Source: Chara braunii
Taxonomy: Eukaryota > Streptophyta > Charophyceae > Charales > Characeae
Assembly (NCBI GenBank): GCA_003427395.1
Contig: BFEA01000063.1
Location: 1,454,047-1,497,552 of the forward strand
DNA length: 43,506 nt
Reading direction: 5' to 3'
The position numbers were made by a program, and so were the translations under genes. The notes below the pieces were generated by a model that searched no databases, had not been told where the DNA came from, and worked only from the letters and a program-made list of their open reading frames with translations. This document shows positions 34,360 to 43,506 of this stretch, piece by piece (position 1 is the first letter of the stretch; every line of letters begins with the position of its first letter).

Positions 34360-35125
34360 CGCTATACCATTATGCTTAGAAACAATATATAACATTCTTC
34401 ATGTTATATACAAAAATGAATTGCAGAACTACTGCTCTCCTTTTTGGGCATGTGACTAAATTATACTGCTTCATAACAATGTCTAATTGCACTGAATTGT
34501 TGAAATATATGAAATTAAAGTAATTCTCTGCTCTGTCTTTTTATATGGGTAGGGAACTGAATCATTCTTCTTAGAAACAATGCTCAACTTGCCCAATTTA
34601 CGTGCAATTATACTTTTGGGGTTTTACTTCTTTTTTAGGAATATAAATTTAAGCTAGACCATTCTATTTATAAACAATATCTAACTGTCTATTCACATGC
34701 AAATGTAACTAAGTATTTTCTAATGTGCAATTGTTTTGCGCTTAGTATAAGGCTTCAGACGAAACTATTATGCTTAGAAACAATGTTGAGGCTTCCATCA
34801 AAAACCTCCCCTTTGAAAAAAACATGAGGCTGAACAATTCTGCTTAGAAACAATGTTCACTATATCTCAAGGACACGCAAAACCATGAAGTTAGACCACT
34901 ATGCTTAAAAACAATGTTCAAGTTCAGTCAGAAACCTCAAAAGGAAGCAGGTAGACCAAACAATTTTGCTTAAATACAATGTTTAGTCTCATAGATCCAA
35001 CATACAAACCTTCAGAAATAAACACAGCAACCACATCATTCTACTTATAAACAATGTCTGGTTTTTCAGACAACAAACAAATAACATAATACTGATCAAT
35101 TTTTCTTAGAAACAATGCCTAGCCT
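34360..35125 (+). repeat. Hairpin array in copy C
   Basis: Ten units lie in the same order and spacing as in copy B, with core CTTAGAAACAATG. Stems often differ from B. Unit 6 has TGAAC/GTTCA (34831-34835 with 34855-34859) where B has a G-U pair. Unit 8 has AGACCAAAC/GTTTAGTCT (34953-34961 with 34981-34989), pairing at eight of nine positions. Unit 1 has TATA/TATA where B has a mismatch. Confidence 0.75.
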
Positions 35126-36870
35126 TTGATTGACCTACTCAAACGCATGCAAAACCACAAACAGAAAAACTCGCACAAAAAATGAAAGATGAAACACGTT
35201 TTATTTTTAAAAACTCGTACAGATTTAAAAATCATAATTCCAATGTTTGTCAAATTCTAAAATTTATAGTTTTACTTGACAAGATTCCGTTAAAAAATGA
35301 GATGGAATGGAAGTCTGGACGAGTTTATGAAATATTTTAATTAAACTTTCATTTTACTACAGCAAATATCTTAAAATTAAGATCAGATTTGTGACTGAAA
35401 ATACTTATATAAAATAACAATTCAATTATAATAATTCATTAACTCATCCACACTTTCATTCCATCTCTAGCAGACAATTCAAACAAGAAGGGATAACCTA
35501 TTCTTAGAAGAAAACATTTCAAGTACGATGAATAAAATTAAAAGTGAAATTACATTTTTTCATATGAAATTAACAATTTTATTTTAAAATATAATTTTAT
35601 TATGGAATGATTATTTAATTATAAAAAATGTTTCTATTGACCTTCCTCTCACCTTCCCCCAGTTCATCCTTTAGCTTGATTTCAAACCAGAAAACAATAT
35701 TAAGATTCATGCGTGCATTCTCTTACTAAGTCTAATTGGATAAAAATAAAAATAAAAAAATAGGGATGCAGATATAGATAATATTCAGACTAGAGAGATG
35801 TAATGATAACGGATGTAGCGACGTTTACAAGGTGTAGAAAATAGACCTGACAATTTCATATCTCATGAATCTCTCATAGGTTTCGGTAGAGCTCCCGCAA
35901 TCGGTGAGGCAAACCTCCCACAAAGGCCTTGGCACGGATTATGGGTTTCCGATCCCTCCTGCAGCCTTTCTCTCATAACTGATGGACTAAATTGAGATAA
36001 AAAAAAACACAACATAAAACCTTAAGTCGCTAAGATCTAAGAATGTGCACTCATACTCGCGTGAGAATACTTTGATTCCTTAGATCCTAAGGGCCTCGCA
36101 GTGGTGGCCAAAACGTAGAGAAAGTGTTCAAACCACCGCTTTACGAGTCTCCAAGTTGCATTAGTAACTCCCTAGCAAAACCTTATTACTTTCCCAAATT
36201 GCAATGTCGTTTTCTCTGACCAGATCGCTGCTACATAGCCTAGAAAGGTTGTGTTCAAATAGAGCACATCCCCTGTGCTCTACTCGAATGTGAACAAATA
36301 CAACGATATACAACAAATTGCAGTACTTACAACAATCGTGCGAGCCACGAGGCACCACAGTAATGTATAACGCAAAACGTAGTAAATCACAGTGTCGCAC
36401 GACAAAAGCTCAACGATGTGCAACACAAAACTTAGGAGCAAAGAATAGTGCACGACACGACGAAACATTATTAACATACAACGATGCTCAGAAGCAGTCG
36501 ACAATGGTAAGGTTCAACATTACTTTAGCAAAACAAAATGAACGGCACCTGCCCATATCCTCAAGAACAACCCGCCCAGCACGATACTACTACAATGAAC
36601 CGTAACAGGTTCCTATGGCAAGCCGTAATCAGCACTCAAGCACACACCAACAACCCAATTGAAAATGTTGTAGTAGCGCAAGCACAAAACTAATACAACA
36701 GAAAGTAGGACAGTTCCAACCGCAAAGGCACAATGGCAACAACAACGAAAACACAGCAGCTACGTGGTAGCAAGCACAATATCAACGGTAACGACCACCG
36801 AAGCGCCGTGAAATGCAACATCAATATGCTTCGTAGTAGTAGTAACACTCAATTGCTCGACTGAAGCAAC

Positions 36871-39650
36871 ACTTGAGGCGACTTACCAACAAACACATTA
36901 CAATCCGTGAAACAACAACTCCTTCATGACGAAGCAGCAACAACTTAAAGGTTGGGGTGTTCAAGACTGACTTTCTTGGAACAACCACGGTGGCTGAACT
37001 GATAATGAAAGACAATTTAGATGACGAACGAGTCGCTATGGGTTACACTCCACTGCCCACCAGGTGTGCAAAAAAAAAAAAAAAAGTATCTCCCGTTATG
37101 AGATGGGAAAATACATAGCTCTTTGCCTACGACAACTGACTGCAACCTCCTCAGGTCAAGATTGGGACTAACAACGATCTTTAGCAGGAAGGGGATGGTG
37201 GTGGTTAGTACGACCGACCTTGCTATACTACTGACCAAAGGTGCAAACCGAGAGTGAATCTTTCACTACATCCTAAAGATATTCATTATTAACCTTTTCT
37301 TCCTTGTATTTTTACGTCCTGCACGCATGCATGTAGTCAGAACTCACGTCCACATTCATTCACCCTCTTCCTCTTTATCCTTCCTCACTCTCGTGCGTGC
37401 ACCGGTTGTCCCTCAATTACTACAACGACGATTCATACCACTACCACCGAGACAAAGGTGCAACCAACGTGATGAAGAAGATGGTCGCAAAGATGATAGT
37501 GACGAAAAACACTACCTTGAGAAGCAGTACCTAAATAAGGCTCACCGTGATCAGTACTGCGATAAGGAAAATAATAATAAAGGCCCGTGAAAACGATCGT
37601 GATGACTTCCACAAGTATCACGTTGGAGGCGGTTGCAACAACTTCGACAAATGTCATACTTATAAAAATAAGAATGAACCTTCTGTTAGATAATGGAGAG
37701 ATGCACACCAAGTAAAATAACCTCCCCTCTTTTACTCTCTCTCCCCTATGAGCACACTTGTGGTTGCGCCAAAGAGCGACAATCTCCATGATGTAGATGA
37801 CGACCAACGTGATAAAGACAATGGCAAGAAACACAACAATCAACTAGATTGAAACCACAACCATGATGCAATACAATCGAGTTCATAATAATAAGCAGCG
37901 CTTACGTGGATCGGGACCCCGACGTCGAGTATGAGCAGGTGTGCGATGGTTCCGATACATCGGCCACTAGAACATGAGGAGATACATCGCCCACATTATC
38001 ACTATAATATTCCTGTATATGTAGTAAGACCTTTCGCCCAGCTGCGGCGGGGTTGTTCGTTCCCTTCACATCCTCCATTCTTCACTCCTTCCACTTCCAT
38101 CTGAGCAGTTCCCTTAATGTATCTGACCGCAAACACTGTTGGAGTCATACGGGCCGACAATCGTTGTGTATACAAACTTGTTGGAAGCGGTCGTGGACAC
38201 AATCGTGGGGTGACCATCCCAATTAGAATGAGGACCAATCTCTAATTACGAGCAAGGTCGTACATATGACGGAGAGACGACAAAGAAAAAATGGCCATGA
38301 GTATAAGGAGAAGAACGTGATGGCAAACTGCCCATGCTCGGGATCGACGATAAAACCAAAGGAGATAAGGCCCATGGAACCCTCAATCCCTCGGTCTCCT
38401 CTGATCGCTTCATCGCTCTTTCACCGCTCGTTGGCCTTGATCCCCGTACATGCGGTGTGAAAAGCCTATGTCGTAGCCAATAAGGCTAGGACCAAGTTTA
38501 AGCCTAATAGGCGCAAAAATCCCTGTAAAGATTATCCACCCCGCGCCTAGGTTCGCTGAATTTCCCCAAGGCCACACCTTGGCCTACCAACCGAACCCAC
38601 ACCGCCGGACTCCTGCACCTACCGCACGAAGGGTTGGGTTTCGTTTGCGACCACTGTGCACACCACCTACTGCATAAAGTCCGCACTGTCGTCGATCCTC
38701 GCCCCTGCCACTCTTCCAAAGTCGCACCTTTACTATTTCGGCGGCAAAAACCCTGACCTTTACCTGCGCTGAACACCATGTACGCACGCCTTGCTGAATT
38801 CGAGCAAAAGCACAATAATCAGGGCACCTTATGTACCCCGTGCTACACGACCTCAAGCGTCGCCTTAAACTACTTTACACGGTCCACCTCGGGTAATGGC
38901 ATCTGCGGTTGGCCCAACCTTGACGTCGATCACAACTACGCGAGGCCATACTCGAGCCGATGTCGGTCAAAATAATTAATGTTTTCGCTAGTACACATCG
39001 CTTCACAAAATCACCGATCCTGCTGATCGTTCGTAAAACCACCAGACGGTTATAGGAAGTCCAGGGTGTTGTAGGGGTCAGCTTATGGACCCATGACATG
39101 TACGTTTCAGCAGTCAGCCATCTGGATTAACCCACCTTAAGAGGCTACCTCCCTCCCAACCTCATGACTATTCTCCCTGCCACATCCCCGACTTCCTTAG
39201 TTGCGCCTCAATAGAAGGACCATCACCCAACTCCTCGGCCACGGGGATGGGGTGAGACCGCAGTTGTAGACGCTAGTGCTAAGCAACCTCCCCTTTACCC
39301 TACCTAACCCAAAGTGGAAGGATAGCCGAGCAAACCACGTTACCCGGGTGCTCCGAACGCCAGGTTATGACCCATTGTGCCACAAGCCTCCCTAGGCGGA
39401 ATCCATATTTCACATAGTAGCTGTACCGGTTGTATAGTCCTGAAGGTACCCTGCCTTGGCGCACATATGCGCACCACCAGTACCTTTCTCAGCTGTCGAT
39501 GCTGAACCTAAAATTACTCTGTGCGCTAGAAAAAAAAGAACCAGTGCGAACCTCATTTTGGCTGGCGCTACCAGCCATTCCGGTCCGGTAGTGCTGTTCC
39601 TGCTTGCTCCCAAATATACCGGCACATATTTGACTTTCTAGTGGGGAAAG
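36871..39650 (+). repeat. 3' block following copy C, partly shared with copy A
   Basis: About 37900-38010 matches 16400-16500 ('CTAGAACA-G--GAGATACATCGCC'). About 38265-38625 matches 18238-18560 ('GACGA-AAAACCAA-GG-GATAA' and 'TTGGCCTA-CAACC'). Several plus-strand stretches look like decayed protein. About 37490-37680 is Asp/His/Lys-rich with VGGGCNNFDKCHTYKNK. About 38110-38240 includes PLMYLTANTVGVIRADNR. About 38580-38975 includes GLLHLPHEGLGFVCDHC (the CDHC at 38646-38657) and TMYARLAEFEQKHNNQG. They are separated by stops and frame changes. I do not recognise the family. Confidence 0.5.
38580..38975 (+). pseudogene. Possible decayed coding segment in the 3' block
   Basis: Reads TAGLLHLPHEGLGFVCDHC, then LLHKVRTVVDPRPCHSSKVA, a stop near 38754, and MYARLAEFEQKHNNQGTLC to a stop at 38973. 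Paired Cys and His residues (CDHC, LCTPC) recall a zinc-binding protein but match no family I can name. The start of the segment is alignable with 18530-18570 in copy A, where the frame is broken. Confidence 0.3.
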
Positions 39651-40076
39651 GTAATGGTGGTTTAATTTTATTTAATTTCATTTTTTTAACAACAATCTGT
39701 CCGCTTCAACAGATATGAGTGATGGTAAGAGCATACACTCTCACCTCTCTTGCAGGGAGCTCCAATCTATCGGTGGGGAGCTATCACTTGCTAGAAAGCA
39801 AGTCCAACGTCCCCTAAGATACATCGTTGAGTTGGTAAATCATCATGTACAGGAACCGGGCCCAGCATCCCTCATGAACCTCACTGATAATGCCACAGAT
39901 ACTACTGATACTATGATGATGATAAGAAAACTGATGACACTAATGATAACGATCTGTTGATGTAAGGTATAAACTATATCAGCACAATCTGGCCTCACAA
40001 TCTGTGAGTAACTCCTAGCCTTCCCTCCTATACGAGATGCAACATTCCGAGGACAACCCATCAAAACTGATGATGT
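39651..40076 (+). other. Region with a short protein-like frame
   Basis: An open frame at 39715-39960 starts MSDGKSIHSHLSCRELQSIG and ends with a Thr/Asp/Met run. It follows an acceptor-like CTTCAACAG and has a donor-like GTAAGAG at 39724-39730. That may be chance. From about 39957 a roughly 115-bp stretch (GTA-AAACTA-ATCAGCACAA) is repeated just after the retroposon at 41536, so the retroposon split a small tandem duplication. Confidence 0.3.
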
Positions 40077-40093
40077 GAGATCCATGGTAAGAT
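40077..40093 (+). repeat. Left 17-bp target-site duplication
   Basis: GAGATCCATGGTAAGAT, identical to 41519-41535. The length is typical of target-primed reverse transcription. Confidence 0.9.
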
Positions 40094-41518
40094 TCTCCCT
40101 GTGGGAATAGTGGGCGCTGGAATGTTCATGTGATTTTTCAGGAATTTTTGTGCCTGACTTTCCTATTTTTTCTTAATTGAAAAATTCTTCCAAGGTTTGG
40201 TGCTGGAGGCAGGGGGTTGTGGTGGCTGTGACGGCGGGAGATGACGCACTCTGCGGCGAAGAGGCTAGCCTGCAGGGTTGTAATAGGGTACAACAACGGT
40301 GGAGATGGTGGCTTCATCTGCAACCAGTGCATGAAGGAGACAAATAATGAGATCTACAGCTATGGTGCTGATTGGTGGCTTGACTGCTATTTGCCTTAGT
40401 CCTGAATCCCGGTGGTTTGCGAAAAGACGAGGCCAGAACAACGCTGGTCGGTGCTCGGGCTTGGTCGTGCTGCCCTGTAACTCGAGCTGTACGAGGGCAT
40501 GAGGCCTGGTAGAGAGATCTGGGGAGTTGTCGAGGGTGGAAGGCACTCTAGTGTCTTTTGGTGAGCTGTTGCCTAGTCGACACTGGCCGGAGCCGGGACG
40601 GGTCGCTTTGCCCTGTGGCCTAGCAGGTGGCGGTTATTCTGGGGTGGGTCGTGCCACTCTGTAACCTAGCAAGTGGGAGCATGAGGCCTGGTAGAGATTG
40701 GGCATCGGGATATAGGGGTGAGGCAGGTAAGGGTTGGGCTGCTGAAAGGCCCTAAGGCAGGTGTTTTTTTTGTTCCGAATGCTTCTTTGATCCGAGCTTT
40801 GGGAGACACAAAATTTCAGTGTTCTTGAAAAAAAAAGAAGCCGAAGCCAGGTAATAGCCCCGGTATCTCAAGGATATCTTCAAAAAAAGGTTTGTTTACA
40901 GGTGGTTCTGAGAATGCTTTAGGATTCTGGGGACTTCTAGCAACTCGCTTTAGGCTGTTTGATACTGGTACATTCATGGATCTGCCAATCATCTGCAATT
41001 TTTCAATGCCAGAATGACGCTGGCCGGTGCTGGGGTGTCGCCTTGTAACCTGCTGACTGCAGGAGCGTCAGGCCTGGTAGAGAGATCTGGAGATGCTTTG
41101 GGGTGGGCATTCCAAGGGACAACAAAGGGTTGCTGTTGGGATGACGCTGGCCGGAGCTGGGGCAAGTCGTGTTGCTCTGTAACCTAGACGGGTGGGAGTG
41201 TGAGGCCTGGGAGAGCCCGACAAGGAATAAGACTGTCGGATAGTTTGAGAGAGTTTTGTTTGGGAGTCTAGGGGTCCTGCGCATTCAAAAAGAGGTCAGT
41301 AGTCATTCTTAATTTTTCAACCTCTCTTTAATTCTCTTGAATTTCTTCAGTAGTTCTCAATAGTTCTCAGATTGATTCTCAGCCGAAGCCGGGTAATGGC
41401 CCCGGTATCTCAAATGACTTGTGTAACTCTATATGGGACACTGGGCCCGGTTCCCAGCACGTGCTGCTCCCCACGAATAAACTGGAGCATTTATCCCCAA
41501 AAAAAAAAAAAAAAAAAA
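40094..41518 (+). mobile_element. Composite retroposon with VNTR-like core and poly(A) tail
   Basis: The 1,425-bp insert lies between 17-bp duplications and ends in 20 A (41499-41518), the signature of L1-type target-primed insertion. The core holds diverged repeats built on GACGCTGGCCGGAGCTGGGG, a CTGTAACCTAGC segment and GGCCTGGTAGAGAGATCTGG (at about 40439, 40577, 40636, 41015 and 41139). A GCCGAAGCC-GGTAAT-GCCCCGG segment occurs twice (40841 and 41382); the first copy follows an A-rich tract, suggesting a dimer or template switch. The tail contains AATAAAC about 20 bp before poly(A). No RT or endonuclease frame is visible, so it is non-autonomous. Confidence 0.85.
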
Positions 41519-41535
41519 GAGATCCATGGTAAGAT
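41519..41535 (+). repeat. Right 17-bp target-site duplication
   Basis: Directly follows the poly(A) tail and matches 40077-40093 exactly. Confidence 0.9.
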
Positions 41536-42402
41536 GTAAACTACATCAGCACAACCTGACCTCATATTCTATGATTAGGGCATAGTCACACTAGGGGTCT
41601 AATTCTCAAAGTAGCAATATCTGATGATGTTTTGCAGTCACACTTTCCCCCCCCCCCGAGCAAAATCACAAACAGTGTAGTATTTGTCAGCAGCCTGGTG
41701 GGCCGCGGGGTTCAGCAAATTGCGAGGACCTCTAATTCGCATTTGATTTTTGCAAAAAAAAAAAAAAAAAAAAACCTCCACAGGCCAGAAAACGCAACTC
41801 CGTGTGTACTACAGTCCAAAATTGCTATGTTCGGTTGCCAACGCAACAGTCATACAGCGTCTGTACCATTTTTGGCGTCATGCACAGCAGAATGCCCGTG
41901 TGAAACAGGTTTGTCCGTAGTGGCGGAGTCCCTTCCGCCCCCAGGTGAGCTCCGTACCCGCTTGCGCTGCCCTTCCGCCCTCCTCCGCAGTTTCTCCCCC
42001 CGTTCCCGCATGCTAATAGTTTTGCCCTCCGCAAGATTAGTCAGGCCCTCCACAAGAACAGATGCAGATTCCGCTGCCCTCTGCACGGTTTCAGGGCCTC
42101 CCCCTACTTCCTGGTTTCCGCGCTCCCACCACACCCAATCTCGCATGTTGTCCACTTTCATCGTGCATCACACCTGGTCCGTTCACTGTATGTGACACAG
42201 GTTGGAGAAGCGGGAAGATCATACATCCCTGAGGTGAGATTACGCCTTCAAGGAAACGGCGCCCCCGTTAAGTTTGTGTCCTTCATGACAGGCATCACCG
42301 TTTCCCTCTTGCTGCGGATGTGCCATGCACCTGTGGGTGCACGTTGTCGCCATACTCCCATTTGCCGCAGAGGGAGGAGACATCAATGCCAACTGGCAGA
42401 AG

Positions 42403-42404
<2 letters not shown>
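41536..42404. other. Region without a recognised gene
   Basis: A C run (about 41647-41657) and a 21-A run (41754-41774) are present. Open frames occur on both strands. The minus-strand one at 41850-42161 (MKVDNMRDWVWWERGNQEVG...) is rich in Arg/Glu/Lys with a helical look (ISMRERGEKLRRRAEGQRK), but I recognise no family. A donor-like CAGGTGAGC lies at 41943-41951 on the plus strand. Confidence 0.35.

Positions 42405-42474
<70 letters not shown>
42405..42474 (+). repeat. (GT)35 microsatellite
   Basis: Perfect dinucleotide repeat, 70 bp. The Cys-Val and Thr-His frames across it are artefacts of the repeat. Confidence 0.97.
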
Positions 42475-42477
<3 letters not shown>

Positions 42478-43506
42478 GTGTTCTTGTTTGTTGCTGTGCA
42501 TGTCTCAAGCCATCGCACTGAGACGATCCAAAGTGCAGGTGTGTGGCTATGGTGGACATGCACGTTGTCATCTTCGAAAATTAAACAAGAATCATTTTTT
42601 TTTTCCCGTGTTTTTTTCCCCCTCCTCATTTCGGTTTCAGCGGGATACTCCATCAATTCAGTGGAACTCATGTCCTCTCCCCTACATCCAATCGCACGAA
42701 TGGAGTGGATTGATCCTTTCCATAAGTGCGATCTATCGCACGAGTGCCCTCACTCCGATTCGTACCTGCCCCCCCCCTCCCCGTACCTCGCCCTCCAAAT
42801 GTGAGATCAACCCCGTTTATTCCTGCGACCTATGCCCTCCATCAGTGCGATCAATCCTCTCTGTTCACCAATGGAAGAGATCAATTGCACGAATGGAGTG
42901 GGTTGAACGCAGTGATGGAGGGTGATGTGCAGGGACCGGAGCCTACTACGAATCAGGCTGGGGGAAGGAGGAGGATGGCGGAGGAGGCCATCTTTGGAAA
43001 GAGGAGGAGAGAGGGGGGAGAGGGGGGAGGAGAGCCGAGAACTGTGGGCAATGACACTGTGATTGGCAGTGTATGATGCGAGCGGCATTTTGATCTGATG
43101 GGTCATGACGTCTTATATACTTCGGTCTGCAGCTGCCTGATCTACGCAGATTAACCAGATACAGGTGTGCAATCTGCATGTGTGTGTGTGTTTGGTGAGA
43201 TGAGTCCATTGCACCTCGCGATGCAGCAAGCTGCGTTTATATAAGACACAACATAAACAATGCCAATAGCACAGACATCACAGCATCGAACAAATCGCAC
43301 CCTGATCCAAGCAAATATTCCATTCGATTGGGTATGCACGACCTCACTGACTTCCCTAAAAAGATGCAAGGACTAGAGCCCGAGGGCACCAAGCCATGAG
43401 CTGAAAAAAAGTTAAAAAACAAAACGCAGCAACTAGGGGAAGGCAGAAAAAAGACAACGAGAGAAAAAGGCATGCGGCATCAACAAAGGGCGAAGGCTGG
43501 AGGGCA
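42475..43506. other. Right-edge region without a recognised gene
   Basis: A GCACGAATGGAGTGG segment occurs near 42695 and again near 42888, with several GTGCGATC words between them, suggesting a local duplication of about 190 bp. A purine-rich GGAGGA/GGGGGAG tract lies at about 42960-43030. A TATA-like TTTATATAAG at about 43236 has no visible gene after it before the window ends. Confidence 0.35.

Larger units (their letters stand above)
27201..36870 (+). repeat. Large repeat, copy C (7.75 kb plus two insertions)
   Basis: Collinear with copy B once the elements at 31578-33136 and 33901-34247 are removed. Private changes include a 90-bp tandem duplication at 27631-27810, a 44-T run at 29080-29123 where B has a short mixed T tract, and small deletions. 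It carries the same tandem and hairpin arrays as A and B. The right end is rich in CAACA and GCACAA words. Past 36870 it no longer matches B and instead leads into a 3' block shared with copy A. Confidence 0.8.

Noticed and set aside
18911-36870. B and C as long terminal repeats of one giant LTR element
   Set aside because: The two copies are 7.7 kb each with only 612 bp between them. No polyprotein, primer-binding site or TG...CA ends are visible, and a third, partial copy lies upstream in the same direction.
42320-42925. 200-residue frame spanning the GT microsatellite
   Set aside because: Its middle is a Cys-Val repeat from (GT)35 and the flanks match nothing; the frame is open because the repeat has no stops.
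43230-43245. TTTATATAAG as a core promoter
   Set aside because: A single TATA-like match with no recognisable downstream gene in the remaining 260 bp is not enough.

Overview
This window is repeat-dense nuclear DNA of a eukaryote. I see no intact host gene, no tRNA or rRNA gene, no operon-like organisation and no CRISPR. Long poly(A)/poly(T) runs, TA, GT and CTT/CCT microsatellites, hAT-type DNA transposons, a tyrosine-recombinase retrotransposon and large duplicated non-coding blocks all point to a large, transposon-rich genome. The retrotransposon has an antisense recombinase, an arrangement I know best from kangaroo of the green alga Volvox. That suggests an alga or other non-model eukaryote but does not fix the lineage.

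Layout. 1-512 is the right part of a non-autonomous hAT-like element. 513-3600 is gene-free DNA with TA microsatellites and many one-stranded poly(A) runs. About 3602-10834 is a decayed DIRS-order retrotransposon: a gag-like ORF1 and an RT-RNase H ORF on the plus strand, and a tyrosine recombinase on the minus strand, convergent with RT-RH and only 29 bp from it. Two 101-bp direct repeats lie beyond the recombinase. Its RT is split by a 1,847-bp hAT-like insertion (5690-7536) with an 8-bp target duplication and huge CTT/CCT and poly(T) expansions.

11530 to about 39650 is dominated by three same-orientation copies (A, B, C) of a very large, apparently non-coding repeat. B (18911-26588) and C (27201-36870) are two copies of a 7.7-kb segment. 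A (from 11530) is a more diverged copy lacking the 5' third. A downstream block of about 1-3 kb follows A and C but not B. Each copy carries a tandem array of a ~123-bp unit and then an array of about ten short hairpins. The hairpin tips are conserved while the stems change from unit to unit, mostly keeping their complementarity. Copy C is interrupted by a second hAT-like element (31578-33136) and a 347-bp element (33901-34247). The uninterrupted copy B gives the empty sites.

39651-43506 holds a 1,425-bp composite retroposon (17-bp target duplication, VNTR-like core, poly(A) tail), a GT microsatellite and a few unrecognised ORFs. Nothing here works together as a pathway; the window is a record of nested insertion and duplication. 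The most promising unexplained item is the hairpin array conserved in all three copies of the large repeat.
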